Assembly (NCBI GenBank): GCA_937998875.1
Contig: CALLBO010000016.1
Location: forward strand, 41,716 to 105,715
DNA from: an uncultured Granulosicoccaceae bacterium
GTDB lineage: Bacteria; Pseudomonadota; Gammaproteobacteria; Granulosicoccales; Granulosicoccaceae
Length of the DNA: 64,000 nucleotides
Reading direction: 5' to 3'
The notes under the pieces were generated by a model. The model was not told where the DNA came from and did not search any database. It was given only the letters and a program-made list of their open reading frames with translations. Numbering within the stretch: position 1 is the first letter of the stretch; every line of letters starts with the position of its first letter. The position numbers were made by a program, and so were the translations under genes. This document shows, piece by piece, positions 9,310-18,428 of the stretch.

Positions 9310-10636
9310 GCTGCCTGCGATACCACACACCTGCAGCGGTGGAAATCATCAAGCCTGGAAGCAGCAGCAATGAAACACCGGCAAGCCAGAACATTGCGGC
9401 TCGTGACAGATCAATTTGTGTGTCTTTGTGCAGAGAAGTATCTATGGCAATTATTGTGTTGTCACCGACACTCCAGTTCAACAAACGATTACCCAGATCG
9501 CGATTCCCACCATTGGCTATCCATGCATCAGCAAGAAAGTCACCGTCTCCGGCAACGATAATACGTTGCTGTTTGTTATTGCGGCTTCTCTCCATGGCAA
9601 AAATCAGTGGAATTGGTCCGCTAACCTCGCGCTCGTCATCACCATAGATAACTTCTCCGCTGAGTGCTCCGGTTTCTGTCCACGCATTCTCAGTCGATTG
9701 AACGAGTGGTGTCACTTGCCATTCGCGTTTCGCGTTATACGCCAGGCCGCTGGCTTGAGGAAACAGGGTGACGTCTGCAAATCCTTTGGTAGCATCGTGT
9801 CGCAGGTAGTTATTTGCTACTGCAAAGTCCGGTCTATCAACCTGTAGTTGCTGGGCTGCCATGTCGATAACTACTCCCGGCAGCCGATCAATGCCAAGCT
9901 CAATGGCAAGTGGTTTAAGCCCATCGTCGCTGTCCGGCTCTGTTAGCCAGATAAGGTTGCCACCGTTTGAGATGAACTCGAGCAGTAGTGCGACTTCCTG
10001 AGCAAGAAATCGTTGCAAAGGGCCCGCAACAACCAGTGTGGTGTCACTGGCTGCCAGAGAAGTTTGATCGGTGAGCTTAATATTGTCGACATTAAAGCCG
10101 GACGCCACTAGCTGTTGTGTGAACACACCGAGATCTGCATTGCTTTGGCTCTTTATGGAACGCTCGCCGTGACCGGTGGTGAAAAGCACTGTGTGGTTTT
10201 TGCTTCGTGCCAGTCGCAGCATGGCTGTGGTCAGCACTTGCTCAGAGATCTGAGTCAATCTTTGCGTCCGTTTGCGATAGCGAATAAACACCTCGCCTCC
10301 CGGTGCTACATCGAGTTGCCGCATTCTTTGTGGATCAAGCGCCGGGTCAGTCAGTGTGATGGTTAAGTCCGGTTTGCCAGCTTTGTATTTATTTAACAGG
10401 GAGGTAACAGAGTCAATCTGTGGATCCTGCGGATTAATGAACACCTCAACTTCAAGTGGTCCGGTCAAAAGTGAAAGTGTCTCTACAGACTGTGAAGTGA
10501 GTGTGTGCTGTGAATCTGCCGTCATGTCTTTGAGGGCATATAGACGCTGTGCAAGTGTGCAGGCAGCTATCAAGCACAACACAATAAGTGAGGTTCGAGT
10601 GGTCGCTGGTGACAGCATATTCTTCAGCCGATTCAT
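9302..10636 (-). CDS. GldG-like ABC transporter auxiliary protein
   Basis: 444 residues: an N-terminal membrane helix (about 15-32), an extracytoplasmic domain (VEVFINPQDP, LFTTGHGERSI, LVVAGPLQRFLAQEVALLLEFISNGGNLIWLTEPD) typical of the uncharacterised ABC-transport auxiliary family that includes GldG, and a C-terminal helix (MFWLAGVSLLLLPGLMIS). It overlaps the permease gene by 4 bases (ATGA) and the DUF4340 gene by 8. In Bacteroidetes, GldFG take part in gliding; in Proteobacteria the substrate of such systems is not established. Confidence 0.85.
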   Translation of the reverse strand: MNRLKNMLSPATTRTSLIVLCLIAACTLAQRLYALKDMTADSQHTLTSQSVETLSLLTGPLEVEVFINPQDPQIDSVTSLLNKYKAGKPDLTITLTDPALDPQRMRQLDVAPGGEVFIRYRKRTQRLTQISEQVLTTAMLRLARSKNHTVLFTTGHGERSIKSQSNADLGVFTQQLVASGFNVDNIKLTDQTSLAASDTTLVVAGPLQRFLAQEVALLLEFISNGGNLIWLTEPDSDDGLKPLAIELGIDRLPGVVIDMAAQQLQVDRPDFAVANNYLRHDATKGFADVTLFPQASGLAYNAKREWQVTPLVQSTENAWTETGALSGEVIYGDDEREVSGPIPLIFAMERSRNNKQQRIIVAGDGDFLADAWIANGGNRDLGNRLLNWSVGDNTIIAIDTSLHKDTQIDLSRAAMFWLAGVSLLLLPGLMISTAAGVWYRRQHG

Positions 10637-11373
10637 ACTGAACGGCTCCTTGTCCGCTGTGCATCAAGCCGCCAAATACCAAGAGTAAGCAGGATGCTTG
10701 TAAGCGCCAGGAAATATGCAATGTCACGGGTATCGAGCAGGCCCTGCATGAAACTGTGCAGATGTGCCGAGGGTGATAAAAATTGCAAAAGTCCGTTTGC
10801 AGAAGTTGCAGCCGCCATCCACAGCATGACTAAAGTGGCAAAGCTTAGAAAAGCCGCGAGTACTGAGCGATTGGATAGCGAGGAGTAGAACAAGGTCAGG
10901 GCAGATCCGGTGCTGATAAACAATACCAAACCAGTGGCCGCGGTGAGCAGGTGTGCTGTGTCGAGTTTTGTGCTGAACGAGAGAATCGTTAACAGCACAG
11001 CGCCAATTGCTAAAACAACACACTGAAAAACCATAGCGCCGAGAAATTTGCCGAGTACCAGTTGCGATGCAGTAACTGGCAGGCTCAACAGAAAATTGAA
11101 TCGGTTTGCCTGTTTGTCGCCAGCAATCAGGTGCATGCATAAAAGTGGTGTGGCGACTATGAAAACGATACTCACCGGTGCCAGAAAATTTACGATTAAG
11201 TGGTTGCTTAACCCGCCAGCTGGAACCACAGACATCGCCTGTTGTTGAATATAGCGTTCGACGGCGGAAAGAAACAACCATCCGAATATCAGTTGCAACA
11301 ATCCTGCAGCCAGCCATGCAAACGGCGAGCGCACCAATAGTTTCAGTTCATGCAGTGTGATCTGGGTAATCAT
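10633..11373 (-). CDS. ABC transporter permease, GldF/ABC-2 type
   Basis: 246 residues with six predicted membrane helices, starting with the typical ITLHELKLLVRSPFAWLAAGLLQL entry segment of ABC-2 export permeases and the cytoplasmic KQANRFNFLLSLPVTASQLVLGKF loop. It overlaps the ATPase gene by 4 bases and the next gene by 4 bases, so it is translationally coupled to both. It forms the membrane part of the Gld-like exporter. Confidence 0.87.
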   Translation of the reverse strand: MITQITLHELKLLVRSPFAWLAAGLLQLIFGWLFLSAVERYIQQQAMSVVPAGGLSNHLIVNFLAPVSIVFIVATPLLCMHLIAGDKQANRFNFLLSLPVTASQLVLGKFLGAMVFQCVVLAIGAVLLTILSFSTKLDTAHLLTAATGLVLFISTGSALTLFYSSLSNRSVLAAFLSFATLVMLWMAAATSANGLLQFLSPSAHLHSFMQGLLDTRDIAYFLALTSILLTLGIWRLDAQRTRSRSV

Positions 11374-12530
11374 CTAGTAGCGTCTTTAGTTAAATGGGAG
11401 CTATTGGTCTGTGCAGTTGTTGCCAGTTGTTTGAACAGGCTCTCCAGGTAGTTTTCTGATGCTGTAATCTGGGTAGCCTGTAGATCTCTGGATTTAAGCA
11501 TGGCTTGGAGATGATCCGGTGCTAACGCGTTGCCCGTAACCAGCCAGTGTCCGGCTTTGGTTTTGCAGGCGTGTGTCACTCCCGGTAGATCCTGCAGATT
11601 GAAATTGGCGTCGTCCAACAAACGTAGTGCGTATGAATTGTTTCGTTCGTCTGAAAGCAGCTTGAGTGGTGCATCCAGAATCTGCCGCCCTTTATCAATT
11701 AATATTACCTGGTTGCAGATTGAATTCACCTCTGACAAAAGGTGTGAAGAAAAGACTGTTGCCTGGTCTGATGCCAGTGTTGCAACCAGCTCTCGTATCT
11801 CCATTAGCTGTACCGGATCGAGGCCGTTCGATGGTTCATCAAGAATTAACACTTTTGGTGAGTGGATTAATGCCTGGGCAATATTGACGCGTTGCTGGAA
11901 ACCGGTAGAGAGATTACCGATGATCCGATTGCGTACATCACCCAGAGCGCAGCGCTCGATGACCTGATCGACGCTGTTTTTTATAGCGCGTCTATCAATG
12001 CGCCGCATGCGAGCGATGAAATGTAGAAACTCGTTTACCTTGAATTCCGGATACACCGCTGGCTTGTCAGGCGCATAGCCAATTTTCATGCGCGGTGCGA
12101 CGGTGTTTTCGTAGAGCTCATGTTCGCCGATCTGTACTGTGCCGCGGGCCGGTGCCATCGCGCCAGACAGCACTTTAAGCAGGGTTGATTTGCCTGCACC
12201 GTTGAGTCCGAGCAAGCCGAGCGTGTCGCCCTGATAAAGCGTAAAAGTGATGCCATCGAGCGCTTTCTGTACGCCGTAGATGACTGATATATCCTGTGCC
12301 ATCAGGGCTGCTGTGCGTGGCGCGCGCGCGGACCTCGTGTTGGCCGGTGGCGCTATCCAATCGGACGAGCTTTCCGTCCAGCCGACACCCTGCATTTTTG
12401 GCCGATTTTGAGATTGGGGGGCTGGTTGCGATTTATTCTCAACGACAGCATCGACGGTCGTTTGGTCTGCATTATTATTGTTTTTCACAGCTCGTTTCGA
12501 TCTGTTGTTTTGTCGATCCCGGACAGGCAT
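11370..12530 (-). CDS. ABC transporter ATP-binding protein, GldA-like
   Basis: 386 residues. The ATPase domain begins near residue 77 and is canonical: Walker A GLNGAGKST, signature LSTGFQQR, Walker B VLILDEPSNGLD, H-loop FSSHLLSE. The first 76 residues are a polar, Asn/Gln/Arg-rich extension with no recognised domain; internal Met46 and Met77 are alternative starts, and none of the three has a clear ribosome binding site. It opens the operon ATPase-permease-GldG-like-DUF4340. Confidence 0.88.
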   Translation of the reverse strand: MPVRDRQNNRSKRAVKNNNNADQTTVDAVVENKSQPAPQSQNRPKMQGVGWTESSSDWIAPPANTRSARAPRTAALMAQDISVIYGVQKALDGITFTLYQGDTLGLLGLNGAGKSTLLKVLSGAMAPARGTVQIGEHELYENTVAPRMKIGYAPDKPAVYPEFKVNEFLHFIARMRRIDRRAIKNSVDQVIERCALGDVRNRIIGNLSTGFQQRVNIAQALIHSPKVLILDEPSNGLDPVQLMEIRELVATLASDQATVFSSHLLSEVNSICNQVILIDKGRQILDAPLKLLSDERNNSYALRLLDDANFNLQDLPGVTHACKTKAGHWLVTGNALAPDHLQAMLKSRDLQATQITASENYLESLFKQLATTAQTNSSHLTKDATR

Positions 12531-12691
12531 TCGCGGTTCTGCAATTGCGTCATCAGGAATAGAAACTCCTGATGTTTATATAGTCGATGCCAGAGAAAGT
12601 TGCGCGGAAATTACTGAAATGCAGGCAGAGTGGCTGGTTCCGGCACAAGACACGTGGTGTTCACGAGTTGCAGAGATGTTGTCTGAGGCAC

Positions 12692-12719
12692 AAAAAAAGC
12701 CCGGGCTGGCCGGGCTTTT
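12692..12719 (-). terminator. Rho-independent terminator of rpmB-rpmG
   Basis: A 6-bp GC stem (GCCCGG 12699-12704 with CCGGGC 12710-12715) and 5-nt loop is followed, on the minus strand, by seven T (12692-12698 complement). It lies 27 bp after the rpmG stop. The plus strand also has four T, so it may work in both directions. Confidence 0.9.
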
Positions 12720-12746
12720 CCATGTTGCTGCTTGGAGGAAGGTCAG

Positions 12747-12902
12747 TTACTTGATCTTAGCTTCCTTGTACGGCACGTGCTTTCGAACAACTGGATCAAA
12801 CTTTTTGATTTCCATTTTCTCGGTCATGGTGCGCTTGTTTTTGGTGGTCGTGTAGTAGTGACCTGTACCAGCGCTTGAGACCAGCTTAATTTTATCTCTC
12901 AC
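12747..12902 (-). CDS. rpmG: 50S ribosomal protein L33
   Basis: 51 residues reading [20 protein letters not shown] near the N-terminus and [19 protein letters not shown] at the end, a clear L33. The start is GTG at 12902, preceded at 5-nt spacing by a strong AAAGGAG ribosome binding site, so the upstream codons seen in some L33 proteins are absent here. The form lacks the paired CxxC zinc motifs, so it is the zinc-free type. It follows rpmB in an operon. Confidence 0.96.
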   Translation of the reverse strand: MRDKIKLVSSAGTGHYYTTTKNKRTMTEKMEIKKFDPVVRKHVPYKEAKIK

Positions 12903-12934
12903 AATAGCTCCTTTGCCTTACGTTGGCGTCAGAT

Positions 12935-13171
12935 TTAGACTTTTTCGCCACGGCCACGCAATTCTGCGAGCACGGTGTCAATGCCTTTTTTGTCAATGAT
13001 TCGCATGCCTTTTGAAGACACACGGAGTTTCACGAAGCGCTTTTCCGCCTCAACCCAGAACTTGTGGGTATGAAGATTCGGCAGAAAACGTCTTCTGGTT
13101 CTATTTTTGGCGTGAGAGACGTTGTTGCCGCTCATTGGGCGTTTGCCGGTCACCTGGCATATTCGGGACAT
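12935..13171 (-). CDS. rpmB: 50S ribosomal protein L28
   Basis: 78 residues, normal length for L28: [20 protein letters not shown] at the start, [16 protein letters not shown], and the C-terminal [17 protein letters not shown]. It lies 32 bp upstream of rpmG, giving the standard rpmB-rpmG operon on the minus strand. Confidence 0.98.
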   Translation of the reverse strand: MSRICQVTGKRPMSGNNVSHAKNRTRRRFLPNLHTHKFWVEAEKRFVKLRVSSKGMRIIDKKGIDTVLAELRGRGEKV

Positions 13172-13332
13172 GTGCTTTGCTCCGCACTAACTTTTTACAC
13201 AGAACCGCTTATTATATGAATAATCGCGGTTATTGCCAATACAATTTCGCCAATAAGTTCATTATCGACTGACTTGCCCGGAATTTGTCGTTAAAAGAGT
13301 CAGTTTCAGCCCAAATCGGTAAGCTCTTCGCC

Positions 13333-14070
13333 ATGAATCGAAACAAACTGCTCGATATTGCTGCCGTTCAGACAGAGCTGGCGGGCAATGGACTGAATCT
13401 TTGTAAGGAATTTAACAGCGCTGACCTCGCAGTTTCGGTGCCGGAACTCGAGCTACCTGGTTCCTGCAAACACCTTTTGCTGATCGGCAGTGCCGGTGCT
13501 GATTTATGGAATGCAATGCCGTCTGATTATTTCAATCGGACGCATCCGGTAGATGAATATTCGATCGATTGCATTGAAAGCTGCCTCAGTAATCTGGTGG
13601 CGTCAGACCAGTGGTCAATCCTGTTTCCCGAGGTTCCTGGCCGTCACACGGAGGCGGTTGTGCCATTGCAAAAGCTGGGTGCGCTGGCGGGATGGCATCA
13701 TTCTTCGCCGTTGGGTATTGGCATAAACGCCACGCACGGTCTGTGGTTCGCGTATCGTGCTGTTGTTGCATTGGATTCGAGCGTTCAAACGTTCGAAAGC
13801 TTTGTGGCATCTGAGTCACCGTGCTTGACTTGTGAGACCACACCCTGTCTGTCACATTGTCCAGCTGATGCGCTCTCGTTCGGTCAACAACCTGACCTCA
13901 CTGCGTGTGTGACTCACCGGGTAGCAGATGACTCAAACTGTGTGAGTACCTGTCTGGCGCGTTTGGCCTGTCCGGTCGGTACACGCTTCAGGTATTCGGA
14001 ACAACAAACGGCATACTTTTATAACCGTTCACTGGCCTCCGCAGAACGCTGGATTGAGAATAAAGATTGA
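13333..14070 (+). CDS. 4Fe-4S domain protein of unknown function
   Basis: 245 residues from ATG 13333 (a TTG at 13285 would extend it by 16 residues). The N-terminal two thirds lack a recognised fold. Residues about 160-215 carry a cysteine pattern CLTCETTPCLSHCP followed by CVTHRV, NCVSTC and ACPVG, which suits two iron-sulfur clusters in an arrangement reminiscent of, but not the same as, epoxyqueuosine reductase-like proteins. The N-terminal block (LLDIAAVQTELAGNGLNL) starts soon after Met1, which supports the shorter start. It lies between rpmB (divergent) and folB. Confidence 0.75.
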   Translation: MNRNKLLDIAAVQTELAGNGLNLCKEFNSADLAVSVPELELPGSCKHLLLIGSAGADLWNAMPSDYFNRTHPVDEYSIDCIESCLSNLVASDQWSILFPEVPGRHTEAVVPLQKLGALAGWHHSSPLGIGINATHGLWFAYRAVVALDSSVQTFESFVASESPCLTCETTPCLSHCPADALSFGQQPDLTACVTHRVADDSNCVSTCLARLACPVGTRFRYSEQQTAYFYNRSLASAERWIENKD

Positions 14071-14125
14071 GTTGCTTCTTGCAGCAAAGTTCAAACAAGA
14101 ATTGTGAGAAAACGTAAGAGACCGA

Positions 14126-14482
14126 ATGGATAAAGTATTCTTAAAAGCACTGCATACAACTCCTGTTATTGGCATCTATGATTGGGAACGCGAGATTCGT
14201 CAGGATGTGTACATAGATTTGATCATGGCAACTGATATTTCCCGGGCGGCAAGCACCGATGATATTCAGTATACGTTGAACTATAAGAGCATCTCCGATC
14301 GAATTGTCGAGTTTGCTAACAACAGTCGCTTTGGCTTGATAGAAGCGCTGGCTGAGCACATTTCTCAAATTGTGCGCAGCGAGTTTAATGTGCAGTGGGT
14401 AAGTGTGACGGTACATAAACCCGGTGCCATTGAGGCTGCTGAAGATCTTGGTGTCACTATTGAGCGTGGCACACTTGCGTAG
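14126..14482 (+). CDS. folB: Dihydroneopterin aldolase
   Basis: Folate synthesis enzyme that cleaves 7,8-dihydroneopterin. 118 residues, normal size: GIYDWEREIRQDVYIDL near the N-terminus with the substrate-binding Glu, NYKSISDRIVEF, LIEALAEHI and the VTVHKPGAIEAAEDLGVTIER C-terminal strand. It stands 55 bp after the Fe-S protein gene and 57 bp before the methyltransferase gene. Confidence 0.95.
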   Translation: MDKVFLKALHTTPVIGIYDWEREIRQDVYIDLIMATDISRAASTDDIQYTLNYKSISDRIVEFANNSRFGLIEALAEHISQIVRSEFNVQWVSVTVHKPGAIEAAEDLGVTIERGTLA

Positions 14483-14539
14483 AACTCAATTGCACAGCAG
14501 AGTAGTTTTTGAAACTATGCAGTTACCGAGGTATTAATA

Positions 14540-15715
14540 GTGGCTGAAGTCGAGCTGCCACCGCTAACGCCACAGCAAAAAGAAGTCAGTGATCTTTTTG
14601 TCGATCGAATTCGGGTTGCCATTAAGCGTGATGGTGGGATGTCCTTCAGTGAATATATGCAGCGCAGTTTGTATGAACCCGGGCTGGGTTACTATGTTAA
14701 TGGTTTCAGCAAGCTCGGAAAAAATGGTGACTTTATTACCGCACCTGAGATATCGGAACACTTCGCTGTTTGTCTAGCCAATCAGTGTACGCAGGTGTTC
14801 GATGCGATTGGCAAGGCAGATATTCTTGAGTTTGGCGGCGGTAGCGGGAGACTGGCGGCTGACTTGCTGAAAACCCTTCTGCAGAAAAACAGCCTGCCGC
14901 TGAGTTATCAGATACTTGAGGTCAGCCCTGAGTTGCAACAGGAACAGCGTCAGCTTATAGAGTGTGAACTGCCAGCAGATGTGTGCAGCAAAGTAGTGTG
15001 GTTAAATCGCCTGCCGGAAAAATTTAACGGCGTAGTATTAGCGAATGAAGTACTTGATGCATTTGCTGTTGAGCGATTCAGGATTGTTGATGGTCAGCCT
15101 GAAAGGATTATGGTTGGTGCGTCTGACAATAGTTTTTACAGCTACCCGGCGGCTGATGACCAGATTAAGGAAACCGTATCTGCAATAGAAAGAGATTGTG
15201 ATCGGGCGTTTGCGGAAGGCTATGAATCAGAATACTGTGCATTAGTAGCACCGTGGTGGCAATCGCTGGCAAGATGCATAGAGTCTGGTGCTGTAATTAT
15301 TTGTGATTATGGCTCTGATCGGCGTCAGTATTATGCACCGAACAAACCCACTGGCACGCTACGCTGTTTTTTCCGGCATACCTTACACAGTGACCCGTTT
15401 GCACGTGCCGCGGTGCAGGATATCACCGCTGATGTAGATTTTACGTCAGTGGCTGTGGCGGCAACTGAGGCGGGTCTGGAACTTCAGGGGTACTCGCCCT
15501 TATCTGAATTTATGTTGTCACTTGATGTGCTTGATCATCATAAGCAGAAGTTGCAAGCACTGGATAAGCGTGAGCAGCTTGCTGCAACCGGTCAATTAAA
15601 GCGGGTGATTCTGTCGCAGGAGATGGGTGACCGATTTATGGTGATAGGTTTCTCTAAAGGCATAGACGCCCCCCTGAAAGGCTTTTCCAGAGCAGACTGG
15701 TCACGTTTATTGTAA
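14540..15715 (+). CDS. MidA/NDUFAF7-family SAM-dependent methyltransferase
   Basis: 391 residues with the family hallmarks GGMSFSEYMQRSLYEPGLGYY, the GDFITAPEIS loop, the SAM motif ILEFGGGSGRLAADLL, LANEVLDAFAVERF and ICDYG. The mitochondrial relative NDUFAF7 methylates an arginine in complex I; the bacterial substrate is not established. The start is GTG at 14540. It is probably cotranscribed with folB. Confidence 0.9.
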   Translation: MAEVELPPLTPQQKEVSDLFVDRIRVAIKRDGGMSFSEYMQRSLYEPGLGYYVNGFSKLGKNGDFITAPEISEHFAVCLANQCTQVFDAIGKADILEFGGGSGRLAADLLKTLLQKNSLPLSYQILEVSPELQQEQRQLIECELPADVCSKVVWLNRLPEKFNGVVLANEVLDAFAVERFRIVDGQPERIMVGASDNSFYSYPAADDQIKETVSAIERDCDRAFAEGYESEYCALVAPWWQSLARCIESGAVIICDYGSDRRQYYAPNKPTGTLRCFFRHTLHSDPFARAAVQDITADVDFTSVAVAATEAGLELQGYSPLSEFMLSLDVLDHHKQKLQALDKREQLAATGQLKRVILSQEMGDRFMVIGFSKGIDAPLKGFSRADWSRLL

Positions 15716-15757
15716 GAAAATCTGTAGTTTCTTTATTCGCCTGGTTTATCCATTGGT

Positions 15758-16174
15758 CTATTCCCTGGGTACCTCTGCCTTCACTGTTTCTTTGTTGTCT
15801 CCGTGGACGGAATCTGCAGCGACGATTGTCACTACTTTTACCGAATCTGGAATTTCCACTCGCAGGCTGCGTGTGAACGGTTGTTCGTTAACATGCGGAT
15901 GCAGTAGTTCACGTGACCCGAGCAGGTTGCCTGCCTCATCGAGTACGTCCCAACGATTAGCGTAGTGATCCCAACCGGTATCATCGTGCCGCAGAGTCAC
16001 ACTGATCCGGAATGCGCCGTCTCCGGCAGGAGTGATCTCTACCCCGGTTATCGCGGCGTCTCCTGCCTGTACATGGCTGCATAGAAAAAGAGTCGCAGCG
16101 ACAGCCAGCAACCACTGGTGATAAGTGTTGAATATGCCGGTTCTTATTTGTATTGCCTGTGTTATTTTATGCAT
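15758..16174 (-). CDS. Secreted hypothetical protein
   Basis: 138 residues. ATG at 16174 is preferred over the longer frame start at 16204 because AAAGGAAA sits at good spacing upstream and because it gives a regular signal peptide (WLLAVAATLFLCSHVQA, cleaved before GDAAI). The mature part is about 95 residues, beta-rich, with HDDTGWDHYANRWDVLDEAGNLLG, like a small Ig-like or immunoglobulin-fold periplasmic domain. It is not assigned to a function. It is divergent from the small membrane protein gene at 16254. Confidence 0.7.
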   Translation of the reverse strand: MHKITQAIQIRTGIFNTYHQWLLAVAATLFLCSHVQAGDAAITGVEITPAGDGAFRISVTLRHDDTGWDHYANRWDVLDEAGNLLGSRELLHPHVNEQPFTRSLRVEIPDSVKVVTIVAADSVHGDNKETVKAEVPRE

Positions 16175-16253
16175 TGTTTGTTTTCCTTTGATCCAGGCCG
16201 ACAACAGACCGGCGCAATTTTTTTATGACCCCTATTATCATGAGACATGCAGA

Positions 16254-16595
16254 GTGAGTAAAGCCGCAACCAGTACACAAACATCAATTCCACGACCTGT
16301 ATCACCAGTATGGCAATTTGTCTGTCTGCTCGCACCCGTTGTGATGACAGGTTTTTACCTTGTTTATGCGTTGGTGGGTTTGATCATTGACGGATCAGAC
16401 AAGGTCAAGTGGAGCGACGAAGCGTTGCAAGTCGGTATTCTGAGCACAATGATTATTGTCGTGATCAATGTACTGGTGATGGCTTATGCATTGTTCCATC
16501 GGTTGAAATTGTCTCATCTGCTCTGGATCTCGCCGATCGTGCACATCTCGATTGCCCTGGCGCTGACAGCGCTAATAGCCACACTGTTGGTTTGA
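16254..16595 (+). CDS. Small membrane protein, function unknown
   Basis: 113 residues from GTG 16254; the frame stays open to 16125 but that longer version would overlap the divergent secreted protein. Three hydrophobic helices are visible: FVCLLAPVVMTGFYLVYALVGLII, LSTMIIVVINVLVMAYALF and HLLWISPIVHISIALALTALIATLLV. No family recognised. A VanZ gene follows 25 bp later, so the two may share a transcript. Confidence 0.62.
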   Translation: MSKAATSTQTSIPRPVSPVWQFVCLLAPVVMTGFYLVYALVGLIIDGSDKVKWSDEALQVGILSTMIIVVINVLVMAYALFHRLKLSHLLWISPIVHISIALALTALIATLLV

Positions 16596-16620
16596 ACACG
16601 TGTTGGATTGAACTGTAGCG

Positions 16621-17037
16621 ATGGAAGAGGGTCTTAAACAGGAGGTCGGGACGACCGGGTTGAGGTTTTGGCGCTGGTGGCTGGTTCTGGGGCTGTTGAT
16701 GGTTTTGATTGTCGTGTACCTGTCACTGGCTAATGTCCGTCTGCCGCAGGTGCCATCTTCGGCTGGCGACAAATTTAATCATCTGATTGCCTACGGCGTT
16801 TTAGCAGGTTGGTTCGGTCAGTTGTTCACGGCAAGAAAGAGAATTTTATTGTTGGCTTTTCTTGTCTTGCTCGGCATTCTGCTGGAAGTTTTGCAGGGTA
16901 TGACGCCGTATCGTTACTTTGACTGGTTCGATGCTGTTGCAAACACATTAGGTGTATTGACCGCTATGCTGGCACTGCACTTCGGTGCAGATAAAATTCT
17001 GTTGTGGTTTGAGAGTCGGTATTTGAAAGCCTCCTGA
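16621..17037 (+). CDS. VanZ-like membrane protein
   Basis: 138 residues, four predicted membrane helices, with the VanZ-family pattern DKFNHLIAYGVLAGW in the middle and YRYFDWFDAVANTLGVLTAM near the end. VanZ-like proteins are small membrane proteins of unknown function in most bacteria; the name does not imply glycopeptide resistance. The ORF starts at ATG 16621, just after the stop of the previous membrane protein. Confidence 0.85.
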   Translation: MEEGLKQEVGTTGLRFWRWWLVLGLLMVLIVVYLSLANVRLPQVPSSAGDKFNHLIAYGVLAGWFGQLFTARKRILLLAFLVLLGILLEVLQGMTPYRYFDWFDAVANTLGVLTAMLALHFGADKILLWFESRYLKAS

Positions 17038-17071
17038 ACTGCGTGAATCGATTATTAGAACGGGGCTTGTA

Positions 17072-18196
17072 ATGAATGCTTTTAGATTAATTGTCGCGGT
17101 AGCAGTGTTTGGTTTTGCCATTGCCGCATTTTCAGGTGCTGCATTTTCTTTTGAATTAAAGAACTCCGCTGAATGGCCAAAGACAGACTTCACCAACAGC
17201 TCGGTAGATCACAGTGAGATCATGTCCGGTGGCCCTCCTAAAGATGGAATTCCGGCCATTGATAACCCTTCCTTTGTTGATAATACAGCTGCATCAGGCT
17301 GGTTGGGGGATAAAGAGCCTGTCATCACGATGGAGATAGATGGAATTGCCAGAGCGTATCCACTGCAGATACTGATGTGGCATGAGATTGTTAACGATGA
17401 AATTGGAGATAAAGCGATATCTGTTACGTTTTGTCCGCTGTGTAATGCGTCTATTGTTTTTGATCGTGATCTTAATGGTGTGCGCTATGATTTCGGCACC
17501 ACTGGCCGGCTTAGACGCAGCGACATGGTGATGTACGACAGACAGACAGAAACATGGTGGCAGCAGTTTACCGGTGAGGGAATCATTGGCGAGTTGAATG
17601 GTGTAAAGCTCAAGCAAATTCCCTCAAAGATTGTTGCGTTTGAATCCTATAAAAAGCAGTTTCCTGATGGCGAAGTGTTATCACGGGATACCGGATTCCC
17701 AAGAAGATACGGCAGCAATCCGTATGCAGGCTATGACGATATCAATTCTTCGCCGTTTTTGTTTCGTGGCAAAGTTGATGATCGATTAAAACCAATGGAG
17801 CGTGTGCTAAGCCTGCGGTCAAATGACAAAACTATGCTGTTTGATCTGACTTCGCTTACGGACAACCCCGTCGTCAACTCTGAGTTTGAAGATACTGCTT
17901 TCGTAATATTTGCGTTTGAAGATATGAACTCAGCGCTGGATAAAGAGGACATCAGCTCTTCGCGGCTCATCCCATCGGCTGCAGTTTATGATGCGACTGT
18001 AGATGGGCAGAAGCTCAATTTTGAGTACGAGGGTGGTGTTGTAACCGATTCTGAAACCGGTTCTGTGTGGAATATTTTCGGTATCGCCGAAAAAGGCAAG
18101 CTCGCGGGCAAGCAGTTACAGCAGCTTGATCACGGAGTTCATTTCGCCTTTGCGTGGCTCGCGTTTGATCCCGAAGCGGAGATATTCAAGTATTAG
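17072..18196 (+). CDS. DUF3179 domain-containing exported protein
   Basis: 374 residues with an N-terminal signal peptide (LIVAVAVFGFAIAAFSGAAFS). The body is typical DUF3179: DGIPAIDNPSFV, ARAYPLQILMWHEIVND, the FCPLCNASIVFDR motif with two cysteines, GTTGRLRRSDMVMYDRQTETWWQQ, and the closing GKQLQQLDHGVHFAFAW. The function of the family is not known. It lies 34 bp after the VanZ-like gene. Confidence 0.88.
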   Translation: MNAFRLIVAVAVFGFAIAAFSGAAFSFELKNSAEWPKTDFTNSSVDHSEIMSGGPPKDGIPAIDNPSFVDNTAASGWLGDKEPVITMEIDGIARAYPLQILMWHEIVNDEIGDKAISVTFCPLCNASIVFDRDLNGVRYDFGTTGRLRRSDMVMYDRQTETWWQQFTGEGIIGELNGVKLKQIPSKIVAFESYKKQFPDGEVLSRDTGFPRRYGSNPYAGYDDINSSPFLFRGKVDDRLKPMERVLSLRSNDKTMLFDLTSLTDNPVVNSEFEDTAFVIFAFEDMNSALDKEDISSSRLIPSAAVYDATVDGQKLNFEYEGGVVTDSETGSVWNIFGIAEKGKLAGKQLQQLDHGVHFAFAWLAFDPEAEIFKY

Positions 18197-18428
18197 GGCG
18201 CTGGCGATGTGGGTGGGAGGTTTCCGCCTGCGCAAGACAGCCGGGGCTGTAATTGTGACATAGTGTCAGCGATGCCCAACACCGGTAAGTTTTACTTGCA
18301 ATTTAACGACAGCTCATCTAATTTGTCATGACGAATAGTGGTGGGGCAGTTGTTTCTTGTTCTGATTAGCCACACTCAAGCCATGAAATCCGGTTAAATC
18401 CGGGAAGCCTAACGATTGGAGTCCTGTT

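Noticed and set aside
16125..16253. Longer start for the small membrane protein at 16254
   Set aside because: It would overlap the signal peptide region of the divergent gene, which has its own good ribosome binding site at 16174.
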